From Ptiloglossa arizonensis (taxonomy: Eukaryota; Arthropoda; Insecta; Hymenoptera; Colletidae), in NCBI RefSeq assembly GCF_051014685.1, contig NC_135058.1, positions 3,882,811-3,946,810 of the forward strand: a stretch of DNA of 64,000 nt, in the 5' to 3' direction. Shown in pieces: positions 12,447 through 24,224 of the stretch (positions are counted from its first letter, which is position 1; every line of letters begins with the position of its first letter). The position numbers were made by a program, and so were the translations under genes. The notes beneath the pieces are model-generated. The model was not told the DNA's origin, searched no databases, and saw only the letters and a list, made by a program, of their open reading frames with translations.

Positions 12447-14582
12447 GTAAGTAACGCGCAAGATGAGTATTTAAACGAGCGACGATCCATCGATCGATAC
12501 GAGATGATTTTTCACACAGGTGCGAGTAACGCACCGTGTACAAAGGTACATAGAGTTTCGAATTTCAATTCTATCGAGCGCACCGTGGCGAAAAATTGCG
12601 AGAATTCGGAGTCGAGAATTGGTTTCGAATGTCTCTTCGTCGGTGAGACGGATCGTGGTATCTTGGAATATGTACCTAGGTGTGTTTTACAACACACGAT
12701 TTTTTAGGGTAATTTTTCACGCGTTCTTTCAAAGTTCTTTTTATTCTTTCGTTAGAGAGAATATTGTGAAAATTGTTTTTCAACGATATTAAATTTGTAC
12801 TTAAATTAGTATCCAGCCGAGTGTATATACACACTTGCGCGTCTTCTGTGAATAACTTCCTAGGATCTATGATTTTTATCGCCTTCTTGACGAAGAAATT
12901 TATTTAGAAGTGTGTTCCTGGAAGATCACTTTTACGCGTGGTTTCTTTCACAGTTTCTCACTGTTTCGTTAGAGAAAAACAATGTCAGAATTATTTTTTA
13001 AACGCATCAAGTGCGTACATCTTCCGCGAACGATTCCCCGGAATTGCCTTTCTTATCTCCGAAAGGAACGCGCGTTTGAGTATAATTTTACCATCGGGAT
13101 TGATATCCACCTAACGCGATCGTTGTACAATTTTTCCCCATAGTACACTCGATAGAATTGAGATACCTAGGATTTCGGTCGAACTCGGTACTTAAATGCA
13201 CGGTTTATTCACACCTATTCCCGTAAAAACCTTTCGGACTGATTTCTTTTGTAAGTACACGCTCGCGAACCCCGTTACCAACTGCGGCGGAACGGTTTTA
13301 CGACGCGAGGCTCGGGGAGAGATCGCTGGGAAACTTTCGAGAGTTTTTCACGAATTTTTCCGCGCCAGCGACGGGCCGATAAAGAAAAAAGAAAAAAAAA
13401 AGAAAAACGGACTCGGTTCCCTCGATGGAGACACACCGGGGGAATCGAAGATAGACGGAGAACGAGCATTTCAATTTCGAATTTAAAATTTCGAATTGAA
13501 AGTTTCGCGATCCACGGTACATCCTCGACGGTTAAAAAGTTTCGTGCCGGGCAGGTGATACCGGTTGTTGAATAAAAATGATAAGGGCCGGTGGAAATTG
13601 TCACGGTCGAAGCGTGCGCGTTATCGGGCCGCGTTCGTTACCGAGTTTGCGTCAAGGTTCGGAAACAGCGGAGTTTCGCGATCGACTATCGAACCCCCTT
13701 AAGAGGTAATCCGATTCATAGCCGATATATAAATAGGTGCTTAGCCAGCACAATGGGATAGCGCGTTCACGATAGCGCGATTAGCTAATCGGGAGTTATG
13801 TTTCACATTTTAATCTTTTTTCCTCGCCCTCGTGATATTTTCCCCACCGTGGCTGTAACCCACGTACGTGTACGTATCGATTTCTCGGTCCTTCCGGTCG
13901 ACAAAGCAGATTCGTTTTCTCCTTTTACCGTCACCGCGGCGCGTCGTAGCCGCGATATAATTATGTGTTTAATAATGATTTTTCGTCGACGCCCTTTTTC
14001 GCTGCACCGGCTCGTCGATACGATGCTCGCGCGACCACGCTGGTAACGTGTCGCGGAACTCGACATTGATTTATTTATAAACAAAATCGAGCGACGCGAT
14101 TGCGTTCTTTCAGTATTTGCGATCGTTTCTTTATTATTAGCCGGATTTTTATAACCGCGTTTCCACGGTTATTTTGTTCACCGTGGCGAGATCCTAGGGC
14201 CTATCTGAACGAAAGTTAAGGTAACGCGGTTTCGAGGTACGAATCGTTTTTCAAAATAAATAAACCACCGTCTTCGGAATTGAGGAATTGTTTACCGATT
14301 TTATTCAATGGAATCTGACACTGAAACTACCAAAGGGTTCGTACGAGCCGTTTTGAATTTCTTTTTAAAGTTACCCGATCGTTAACGACGCTTTGTCAGC
14401 AATATTCGGTGACAATTATCGAAATAGAACACTAATCGTATTCGTAAATTAATTGGCCTTTTCTCTTTCCATTTTCGAAGGTACGTACGAAGTTTGATGG
14501 AAATAGAAATACATACGTTCACCGTTGGTGGTTTCAGCGTTAAGAAATTGTTCATCGAATAACGACTTTAATGAACGGTATT

Positions 14583-14706
14583 TAAATTTGTGGCGTAAAC
14601 TTGGAATATATTGGAAGTTTGTTCGGTTTATTGAACAGCGTGTTAAACTTGTGGCGTTACGTTGGAGTATATCGGAAGTCCGTTCGGTGTATCGTAAAAT
14701 TTGTAT
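14583..14706. repeat. two-copy ~62 bp direct duplication
   Basis: Two adjacent diverged copies share AYTTGTGGCG, TTGGARTATAT and GTTCGGT in the same order, starting near 14585 and 14647. Confidence 0.55.
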
Positions 14707-15246
14707 AAATTGATACAACATTCTTCTCTCGCGGCGGAAAGAACCTATTCCTGTTCACGGAAACGCCGATATCTTTGTTTGCAATATTGATCAATTACGC
14801 TCTACCTCGTCCGATACTGCGTGAACTATAACAAACGATCTCGAGGATAACATTCTCTCGTACTCGACGTGTCGCGGTATTCGAAACGATTTTCCACCAG
14901 TCGGAGAATAATTTTTACAATTAACCGGTGGAATCGAAACAATTGCATGGAAATGGAATTCGAAGCTTTCCAACGGGAAGTGTATAATCGACGGAATTGG
15001 TCCTGCGGGTCGTTTTGTCCCGAATTCGCTAATTGGACCTATTAGTAACGCTTTGTCTAGTAAATCCTTCCTTAGACGCGATTATGGCCGAGTGAACGAA
15101 AGAATCGATTTGGAAGAACGTACCATCGATTGTCCTGTTGAAGAGAAGGTGTCCTCTTTCTTCTCTCGCTGCTTTGGCTGATGACACGGATGTATAGAAT
15201 ATGACGGAATTCGACGAAAGTAGCGATGGGATCGAGCGTATCGCGC

Positions 15247-15491
15247 GAAACTTTGTTCCTTCGAGTGACTACATCCACGAGATGAACCAGAGTAGCTTTG
15301 AAACGGTAATAAGAAATATTATACACGAATATCCGGGTAAAACTAATTGCAAGGTTATAGTTCGATAACCGTGCGATCCAGAAGAAAGAAATACTATCCG
15401 TAAAACACTTTACGTACAATATTTCTTATTGTCGTTTTAACGCTACTCTGGTTTATTTCGTCGAAGTGGCTACTCGAAGGAACAAACTTTC
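15247..15491. repeat. imperfect inverted repeat, ~78-nt arms
   Basis: The left arm 15247-15324 is the reverse complement of the right arm 15414-15491 at roughly 80 percent by eye, with exact blocks TTGTTCCTTCGAGT, AACCAGAGTAGC and AATAAGAAATATT. The spacer is about 89 bases. In the unc-13 transcript it would fold as a long hairpin. Confidence 0.8.
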
Positions 15492-16364
15492 AGATACACA
15501 TCTGCAATGGTTATCGTTCGACAACCTTGCTATTCGATAGAAAGAAGTACAATTGTTCTTCGATCATTCGATCCTCGATTATAAATACCTACCAATTGTC
15601 ACAATGGAAGAAATTTCCCGATTTTCCGACCAACTTTCATCCATATTAGATCGGATAATCGAGGCACTAGAGTACTTCTATTATGCATCCTCGAAAGAAA
15701 CTAAAATTCTAATAACCGTCTTACAGATGGTAAATCTATCGATCGTGAAACGACGAAACGTTTCAGATCCTTCGTTACGAGTATCCTGGAGATCGTCCAA
15801 GTCGATTTTTTCGTTGGAATGGTCGTAATCTGAAAATTCCACTTCCTCCTGGAAGAAGTATCGAAGTTCGCGGTGTAGAGAGTATCACGGATAGTTTCAT
15901 CGAAAAAACATCGAAATTTCATCGAGTAAACAAGGCGCGTTTTCGCATCGATTCGAAGATTACGCGAGTCAAAAATTTCTCGCGATTTTACAAAATACGA
16001 AACTCGAGGTGTCGGGACGAATCGCGAGCGAGGAGGATTGCGCGCGAACCTGTTCGCCATGTTAAAAAGATTAATGGTCCGTAGGGATGAATCGAGATTA
16101 CGAAAATAGCAAATGAATTCGAGATGACAAGTGGTCCGGCGGGGTTTCGACGTAAACTTTCGACGCAGAATTCACCGCTCGGGGTCTCGCGAGGAAAGAG
16201 AGCTCGCGTGTCGTTTTTGCGCTCGCGAGAGACTCGAGTCGGGTTACCAAAGACGAATGGGGGTCCATCGAGTTTCACCGAGTCGCGCGACATTATTAAC
16301 TAGATCCGTATCTCCGTTAGGATAACTATACGTGATCTACGTCGTTCAACTAACGAACGATGCA

Positions 16365-17060
16365 CTAATTCGTCAAGAGAGAACGAATCGGAACGACATC
16401 GCGATTTCGTCGATAATAATTTAGGACGATTCCACGAAGTAGAAGATAGAAGGAGAAATGATATCTCGATGTTATTAGATTCGTTGATAATTAACGTTTA
16501 ATCGTTGGCCTTTCGTTGGCCGTTGGAAGACGATTAATTTTATTACGAGGTACATTTTTAATAACTCGATCCACATCTTTGTTACGATACCTAGCCAAAT
16601 ATCGAACGTTGTACCAATTCGTCAAGGGAGAACGGATCGCGCGGAACAGCGTCACGGTTTCGTCGATAATAATTTAGGACGATTTCATACAGTAGAAAAT
16701 AGAAGAAAAAATTATTTTTCGATGCTGCTAGGTTCGTTGATAATTAAGGTTTAATCGCTGGCCGTTGTAAGGCGATTAATTTTATTACAAGATACATTTT
16801 TAATAACTCGATCCACATCTTTGTTACGATACCTAGCCGAATATCGAACGTTGTAATAATTCGTCAAGGGAGAACGGATCGCGCCGAACAGCGTCACGGT
16901 TTCGTCGATAATAATTTAGGACGATTCCGTAAAGTAGAAGATAGAAGGAAAAATGATTTCTCGATGCTACTAGGTTCGTTGATAATTAATGTTTAATCGC
17001 TGGCCTCTCGTTGGCCGCCGGAAGACGATTAATTTTATTCCGGGCTACATTTTTAATCAC
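16365..17060. repeat. 242-249 bp tandem array, ~3 copies
   Basis: The anchor CGTCAAG recurs at 16371, 16620 and 16862 (spacings 249 and 242). Each unit contains TCGTCGATAATAATTTAGGA, a GATAATTAA segment and a GATTAATTTTATT segment. Copies are highly similar. The last unit fades after about 17060. Confidence 0.9.
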
Positions 17061-17454
17061 ACTCGAGCGTTTCCTTTGTCGTAGGAAGAATAAGACCGCG
17101 TCAAGTGCTCGAGATGAAGAACACGCTATTGATCGAGCGTTGAAAATATATAAGGAGGACAATCGCGAGTCCGTGGCGGTAGAAAACAGGAGAATTTTGG
17201 ATCTTAGCTCTCGGAAATATCCCTACTGGCGCCGCTAAATCCTTACTTGCCAAGTTGCGAACCTTTAACCTACTTTTCCTTTGACGCGCGTCTACGTGGG
17301 CTCGGGCCGCTTTTAAATCGTATTTATTTAACCTGTGACGAAATAGCTGCCTAAAAATATGCATCCCGGGGATGTACCGATCAATTTCTCTCTATTTAGA
17401 GCCTCTCGTATCGGCTGTACAAACTCGACGAAATACGCGGAGTTGTAACCAACT

Positions 17455-17844
17455 TGTACAGGATGTTTCGCGAAACGAGTGGACGACTTTCGAAGCGAAT
17501 CGCGCGTGCACAAATAAAAACGGAATGTTTTCACAAATCGCTCGGCTGGTATTTTCGAGTTACGATTTAAATTGGTCGCTTTCGATGATTCACGAGTATT
17601 TGTAAGATAATCTCTCGATGTTTCTCGGTACGATCTTATCGCGAGTTCCAGCGATTTTCGAACGAATCGTTTGAACGCGCTCGTTCGACAAAGAGTTCCT
17701 ATCGGAAGTTTACGATAGCGCGTTGTGTAAAGACGGGCGAACAGTTGCAACATTAAAACAGTTATACCTCGGAAAGAAGGTTGCACGGGTTGTACCGTGA
17801 ATATTTTTCAAATCGCGACCACGTTTCCTGAAACATCCTGTACA
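17455..17844. mobile_element. ~390-bp MITE-like element with 24-bp terminal inverted repeats
   Basis: The left end 17455-17478 starts TGTACAGGATGTTTC and the right end 17821-17844 is its reverse complement, with 21 of 24 positions matching. The interior has no transposase. Ends of the ACAGG(G/A)TGTTYC type are common among insect non-autonomous DNA transposons. No clear target duplication was seen, so the superfamily is left open. Confidence 0.65.
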
Positions 17845-18445
17845 GCTAATTATAAACTCGGTACAATGCGTGTACCTAATATTAGGTCGAGTAAGAAGTT
17901 CGTTCGGAAGTCTAAGGCATAGAAACGTTATTTGCGAACGTTGCTCGCGTATGTTACTATTTATAAACCGATAACACCGCGAATAATTCAGGAACACTGT
18001 TACGGTCTGTTCCGTTTCCTAGGTTTCGAAGTTGCAAAATTCTTTTCCGTGATTTTTTGTCTTCGTTGCTTTTCGAAGCATGCGACACGTCGTAACGACA
18101 GAGTTCGCGCCGAACGAAATTCGTGCAACGTCTTCGATGTGAGAAAATCGCGCGTTTCGAAAAACAAAAGCGAAAGTTTTTTGTTTTACGTCAACTGGAA
18201 CGTGTACGTGTGCGAATCAATCGAGGCACGACGAAAGGTTATAGAACACGGCCACGTGTACACGCTATCGATTGGTCATTGTTGGCGCAAACATAATGAA
18301 AATTCGAGCGAACTTATTCCTCGATCGGAATTACAAATGATCCGTGCACCGTTGTTTTCCTCCACTTTCCACCATTTCCTCTTTAGCTGTAACCGATTGT
18401 TCGAAATTGTTGTGTAACTAATCGAGAAATTCGTTTGTTATCTAG

Positions 18446-18563
18446 CGAAACGAGCGAAATAAACGTAGGCCTTCTGGTCGAGGTCTGGTGCAAAGGTTTC
18501 CTATGGGATCGTTTCCTGGGCTACTACTACGTCCCATTATCAGAAGTGTCCTACGTGAATGAG
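18446..18563 (+). CDS. unc-13 coding exon 4 (C2A domain, second half)
   Basis: The exon follows TTATCTAG. Its first base C completes TT of exon 3 to give Phe, then come 39 codons ending in S-Y-V-N-E before GTAACG (phase 0). The peptide includes LLVEVWCKGFLWDRFLG and YYYVPLSEV, matching Munc13 C2A (LTVEVWNKGLIWD, then WIPL). In calcium-binding C2 domains the segment after V-W carries Asp ligands; here the positions are Cys and Gly, so calcium binding is not expected. Ending at Asn-Glu and joining exon 5 (E-A-P-G-Q-W) reproduces the NEEGPGEW run of Munc13-1, which fixes both the donor and the 43-kb intron. The frame continues open past this donor (see the separate entry). Confidence 0.95.
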
Positions 18564-18701
18564 GTAACGTCTAAGCAATCCTACAATACATCCGCCACGA
18601 TATCGACAGGGAAACAAGAACAACGACACATATCCCCTGACAGCATGCGCGACACGAACAGCAATACACAGCCACCAGACATCACCAACACGGTACACTA
18701 A
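18564..18701 (+). CDS. possible in-frame extension of exon 4 (alternative donor)
   Basis: Beyond the main donor the exon 4 frame stays open for 45 codons to TAA at 18699-18701. A phase-0 GT lies after codon 43 (AACACG|GTACAC, exon end 18692), so use of this second donor would insert 43 residues into the C2A domain without changing frame downstream. The residues are rich in Ser, Thr, Gln and Asn (for example SATISTGKQEQ) and the bases are ACA/CCA-rich, unlike the CpG-rich intron that follows. Alternatively it is intron that happens to be open, or readthrough would give a truncated protein. The second donor is a weak consensus match. No homologous insertion is known to me. Confidence 0.4.
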   Translation, partial: VTSKQSYNTSATISTGKQEQRHISPDSMRDTNSNTQPPDITNTVH

Positions 18702-18823
18702 TTGATACATGCACCTACCTAGAATTTCCGTCTTAAACGAGCACCCTTTCGGATTAATTCGAACGGTGCATCTCCCGCCCTCTGGCGCGGCCGGGCGCGA
18801 TGTCGTGCTTCCAATCGCGGTGC

Positions 18824-20200
18824 AGTAAAATCTCGATTATCCACGTGAACGTTGGAAGCGGTTTCTATTATTCGGGGACGTCGATTAAGCGGCCGTCCCG
18901 ATATTCCGTACACGTGGCGCGTTTATCGCGACTAGATCTATCGTGTACGTTGGACGTCGAGCACATTCGACGAGCCTCGTTCGTTATTCACGATGTGTTC
19001 GACACAGAACGAAAAACAACCGGGAAAAATATAGGAGATCGGGTGAAACGAAAGATTTTCACGCTTAGGAGGGAATCGCGCGAAAATTTGTATATTAGGA
19101 GGAATTTAGAATTTGGTTAATCCGGCACAGAACGAAAGACAATGGAGAAAATATAGGAGAGCGAAGATTTTCACGCTTACGAGGGAATAATGTGAAAATT
19201 TGTATATTAGGAATAATTTAGAATTTGGTTAATCCAGCATAAAATGAAAATGAATGGAGAAAATATAGGAGGTCGAAAATTTGTACGCTTACTAGGGAAT
19301 AGTGTGAAAAGTTTGGTATTAAGAGTGATTTAGAATTTGGTTAATTCGACACAGAACGTAAAACAATAGAGAAAATATAGGAGATTGAAGATTTTTATGC
19401 TTATGAGGGAATAATGTGAACATTTTGGTATTAAGAGTAATTTAGAATTTGGTTAGTCTGATACGGAACGAAAAACAATAGAGAAAATATAGGAGATCGA
19501 AGATTTTTACGTTTACGAGGGAATTGTAAAATTTTGGAATTAAAAATAATTTAGAATTTGGTTAATGCGGCACAGAACGTAAAACAATAGAAAAAATATA
19601 GGAGATTGAAGATTTTTACGCTTACGAGGGAACAGTGTGAAAAGTTTGGTATTAAGAGTGATTTAGAATTTGGTTAATCCAACATAAAACGTAAAACAAT
19701 AGAGAAAATATAAGAGATCGAAGATATTCACGCTTACGAGGGACCTACGTGAAAATTTGTAAACGAGGAGTAATTTAGAATTTGGTTAATCCGACAAATA
19801 ACGAGGAATGAAAAATAACGAGGAAAAATACACGAGACCAAAGTTCTTCTTTGCAAAAATCATTGCGAAAGAAACTTCTTTAGAGACCGAAATTTAAATG
19901 CGGGGAACTGTTCGCGCGCAATGTGTACACTTTTGTCGAGGCGTTCCAGCGGAGAAGATCGTAGTAACGAGAGTAATATCTAATAAATTATCGGCCGTCG
20001 ACACTCGTCTAAACATCTAATAAACTATTGGACATCGACACTCGCTTAAACGTCTAATAAACTATCGCCGGTAAAACATCGCTCGGTTTTCGCGAAGTGT
20101 TCCCAGGATCGAAGCGTTGAATTTCGCGCGGTTCCGTGTGCCAGAAATGTTCAATGTTTCCCCAAAGCTCGCGACCCGGATAATCGAGATTCGATTCCCG
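18824..20200. mobile_element. possible pogo/Tigger-like non-autonomous element with internal minisatellite
   Basis: CAGTAAAATCTCGATTATCC at about 18826-18845 resembles the terminal repeat of pogo/Tigger transposons, and GGATAATCGAGATTCGATTC near 20177-20196 is the inverted counterpart (GGATAATCGAGATT matches exactly). Between them lies a 112-bp tandem array whose unit also holds a GGTTAATCCGGCACAGAACG phrase. No transposase is present and no TA duplication is clear. The two ends may belong to one element or to two fragments. Confidence 0.45.
18990..19805. repeat. 109-112 bp tandem array, ~7 copies
   Basis: TTTAGAATTTGGTTA recurs at about 19105, 19217, 19329, 19441, 19550, 19662 and 19774, that is every 112 bp with one 109-bp unit. 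Units also share AAAATATAGGAGA and CTTACGAGGGAA. A partial, more CpG-rich unit precedes the first anchor. Confidence 0.93.
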
Positions 20201-21124
20201 CGATTCGCGGTACACCGCGCAAACGCATCGCTTATACTCTAAGAAAGTATCTCCGGGCTAAGTATCGTATCGTCTAACCGTTTCTCGCGGAACAGTATCT
20301 CGCGATCGATTCCGGATCTGGCTCTAAGCAACTAGAAAGTGGAAGCACGTCCGGGAGGGCAAACGCTTCTTCGCTTTGTCGATAATACGATACGTCGTAG
20401 AAGCACAGCCGTAGTCGTCGAACGAAAGAGTAGAATTCCTTTCGTCGAAGCTACCACCGAATCGGTGACTTTGGCGTCGGTGGTGTGTCTTGGATTTCGT
20501 GGTGGGGGGTGAAAAGAAAAAAAAAAAAGAAAAAAACTCGATCTCGATTCTCCGTTCGCTGTTTAACTTCCAGGATGGGGGAATCGTTTTTAAAGGAACG
20601 ACCGGGCGTAGTCGAAAAGTCTAACCCCTTTTCGCGAATCGTCGCAATCTCGATGGCGAGAGTCGACTAGAAATTCGACGACTGTTTACACGTCGACGCG
20701 AAACCAATCGGTGAAACCTCGTCGAATAAGCGTCGCGAATATTTTATTCGCGATGAGAACGGTCACACACCTTCTGTCATTATTTTACAACAATTTTCCC
20801 GTAAATGGGCGCTCCATCGCGCTCCATCGAACACGAACGAACCCGTCTCGATTTTGTAAGGGAGACGAAACCGGGTTGTGGAAAATTCGAAATCGCGACC
20901 GAAGCGTTTCAAATGGCATCGCGCGCGAATACAACTGATCGAGAAACGTTGTTCGCCGCAAAGAGAAGGGAAAGTATGTATAATTGATCGTTTGAAATTT
21001 TTTTACACCGTGTTACAAGGTTTGCATCGAACTGGTAACTTCGAAGGTCGAGCTGCTCCTGAAGGGTGTACAAAAACCGATATATACATCTTAGACACGG
21101 AGAAGAAAGTTTAGGGACTGATGT

Positions 21125-21660
21125 AAGAAAGAATTAACGACTGTTCCGTTAAATTTTTTTTAATTCTATTCTGTATAGAACAGATAACGAGATTCCTTGG
21201 CCGAGAGTACGACAAACTCCAACCTCTCGACGTTACCAAAATTCTAGTCCAAGAAACAGCTAACGACTGCTCCGTTAAATTTTTTTATTAAATTTTTTGC
21301 ATTCCGTTTTATACAGAACGGTTAACGAGATTCCTTAGCCGAAAGAACAACAAATACCAACCTCTCGACGTTACCAAAATTCTAGTCCAAGAAACAGCTA
21401 ACGACTGCTCCGTTAAATTTTTTTATTAAATTTTTTGCATTCCGTTTTATACAGAACGGTTAACGAGATTCCTTAGCCGAAAGAACAACAAATACCAACC
21501 TCTCGACGTTACCAAAATTCTAATCCAAGAAATTGCTAACGACTGCTCCATTAGATCTTTATTAAATTTTTTTGGATCCCATTCCTTGTAGAAGATGTAA
21601 CGAGACCCCTTAGCCAAGAGAGCAAAAAATTTCAACATTCTCGACGTTACCAAAATTTCT
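21125..21660. repeat. 126-138 bp tandem array, 4 copies
   Basis: AAGAAACAGC-like anchors occur at 21125, 21251, 21389 and 21527 (spacings 126, 138, 138). Units contain CTCTCGACGTTACCAAAATT and TTCCTTAGCC. The last unit runs directly into the retrotransposon fragment. Confidence 0.92.
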
Positions 21661-21661
21661 T

Positions 21662-22108
21662 GTGCCAACATTTCGAAATAAAGGTAAACGTAATGCAAAG
21701 GAGGTGGTTAAAGAGCAAGGTAATAAAGCAGAAAAATATCTTCAATGGTGTTTTAATGACCGCGAGAAAGCATGGTTTCCAGGTGGAAAAATACCGAGAA
21801 TTGTAACAATGAATCGAATTAGAGCAGACCACTGTAACCTAGCTGCTTCTCTCGCTCGAGTTAACATTACTAACGGACCAAACTGCAGTTGTATTCAGGA
21901 AAGAGAGAATGTAAATTACGTAGTCTGGTAATGCAAATTGTACGACCAATAAAGAACGAAACTAATTCGAAATGTATCGAAAATTAAATTGCAACTACCT
22001 TTCAGCGTAACGGAGCTAAATATCAAAGAGTGCTCTTGCCTCTTCTCTTTCCTGAAGAAATGCAACCACATAGCGATCTTTAAGAAATTAAGAAACTTAA
22101 ACAAAAAA
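21662..22108 (+). pseudogene. 3' end of a non-LTR retrotransposon ORF2, inactivated
   Basis: The frame starting near 21662 reads through a segment with WCFNDREKAWFPGG, IPRIVTMNRIRADHCNLAAS and a C-x-C motif followed by an N-Y-V-V-W motif. This arrangement is typical of the C-terminal end of ORF2 in R1/I/jockey-type elements (an R-L-R-x-x-H-like motif, then a Cys/His cluster and HxVxxCP). The same frame continues to about 22108 but is broken by TAA at 21929-21931, where the family usually has Gln, and by a second TAA after C-K-L-Y-D-Q. Reverse transcriptase is missing, as expected for a 5'-truncated copy. Family assignment is from motif recognition only. Confidence 0.7.
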
Positions 22109-24224
22109 TTTCTAGAACGATTTTATAGAAATGATTCAACTCTTCGATTTACGCGCGAAAACGCGAATCTTCTCGAAGGAACGAAAATACGAAAAATTCG
22201 TACCGGTGTACGAATAATAATTGTACGTGGACAATCGCATCTTGGAAATTCGGATTAACGCGGTACATCACAAGAATCGTACTTAACATTTTTCAGCATT
22301 CTCTTTGAAACGAACGTACACGTTTGCGTGCCACGGATAGACAACAAAGACGAATGGAACGAACGCGCCGTAGATAGAGATCGTTGAGAACGATTGACGT
22401 AAACTTTTTTTTTTTTCATTACCTTTATGCGTCGCGTATACACGTGAATGTACGTCGTATTGTGTACACTTTACCGAGTATAAATTTTGCGCCGGTAAGG
22501 TCACGTGGTGGATCGTAGATTGTCAGATTGACGGCACGTATAAAAACAGAATGCATTTTACGTGTTGACGATGCGAGTCGTAAATGATAAGCACGAACTG
22601 CACAGTTAAAAGCTCGGCACGATCGGAAATTCGATAGAGGACGTAAAAATTACATCGCGCTCTCGCATCGAGTCGTTTCATATCCGCGGTATGTATTATT
22701 ATCGTAACGTCCTTATTACGCGAATGCAAGAAAGAATTGTAACAAGAAATTGCTGCACAGCCGATAAAAACGGGGCACGATCAAAGGTTGTTTTCTAAAT
22801 CTAAGCGACGATGTTATCGCACGGAATATTATAAACACCGAATAAAACCGCTACCTTCTACGAAGGTATCGCAAATAATATATGAATCGAAGTTCGATGT
22901 TTCTTTTTAGAAATTCTACGATACTCCAAAGCAATTACCCTACCGGTACCCTACTTGTACCTTACTGCAACTACTGGTACCCTAACCAGCTCCGAGAGGC
23001 AATTATAAAATAATTAATAGTCCAATCGATCCACAAGTGTCGTCCAATCGTATACCACGTGCTTCCTAATCAAGCCCAAGTGTTGTCTCGTCATCCGGTA
23101 ATAAATGACCAAACTTTGGAAACTTATACCAGTTACCCGGAAGATGAGAAATGGTCGCGCGATGATTTTCCTCGAAACGTTTCCTTTTCGCAACTTGTGA
23201 ATATCGTTCGTTCGAGTCTTGCGAGAAAGCCTAACAGGATACAAGTTTGGTCTATATAGGCGCTTTCTTCGTCACAGATATAGCAATTTCGACTTATTTC
23301 GTCGCAATAAATATCTCGATCGTCTGCTACGCCAAGTGAACGACAACGAAACTCGCGACTCTAGCTCCGCGGAATATTTACACGAAACTTGCACGACGGT
23401 TACAAAAGTGTTTGTACCTCGAAAGGAAAGCTTTTCTCGACCACCGTCAGAGTAGCGTTAAAGAGTGATTAATATTAAGCGACTCGATGAAGTTACTTTG
23501 GAAATTCGAAGATAAGAAGAGAACTATTTCGTTCGTGGGGTGACACCTTGCGCGATGGACAGGTTTAGTTCGTGGACAAAACTGTCAAAGAAGTTTCAAG
23601 GTCAATTATACGTTCGAAGAGGAGTGTACAGTCCTTTAATGACGTATAGCGACGCGTTTGAAGACAATAGTAACAAAGCATCTTCGAACGAAAAGTTCTC
23701 CAGGTATTCAACTTCTAGCGGTGGTATAACTCGGAGACTGTTTTAGAACAGATGTTCCTTAATAGCTTTATTTTAAAAATGTACCGTCCATCGAATTGTG
23801 TCCGAACAAAATGGACAATCCGTTAGAATGTCCTTGGTGCTTCTATTCATGTTTGTCGCATGTGTCGTATTTGTCCAATCGTATTTGTCACAAGTCATCC
23901 TTCCATAGATAGAATCTGTTTGTGCGAGTAGATTTCGTTGGAACAAATCACTTTCTTTCAATCGTTCTCTATGAACTATTTATAGTATTCGTTTTATAAT
24001 TCTCGAAGGAAGCGCATCACCATCAATCCCTCTAAATATGGTCACAGTACCGAAAGTTACACGCGTTCGATAACTCGAGTTTATATTCGGACTTTAAGCT
24101 CGACCGAAAGCGCCGCGACGCTAAATAAAAATGATCCAAATTCGATTACCACGAAAACAAATGTCAAAGCTTGTACCAAAGTAAGCCCTAGAAGCAAACT
24201 TTTATCGCGTAAAGTCTTACGATC

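Larger units (their letters stand above)
12447..18445 (+). other. unc-13 intron 3 (6.0 kb)
   Basis: Starts GTAAGT and ends TTATCTAG. It contains a TATA-like element at 13724, a two-copy 62-bp duplication near 14585-14705, an imperfect inverted repeat at 15247-15491, a three-copy tandem array at 16365-17060 and a MITE with matching ends at 17455-17844. No nested coding gene was recognised. Confidence 0.85.

Noticed and set aside
12006..12707. 233-codon open frame overlapping exon 3
   Set aside because: It is in a different frame from the UNC-13 exon and is carried by the GA tract.
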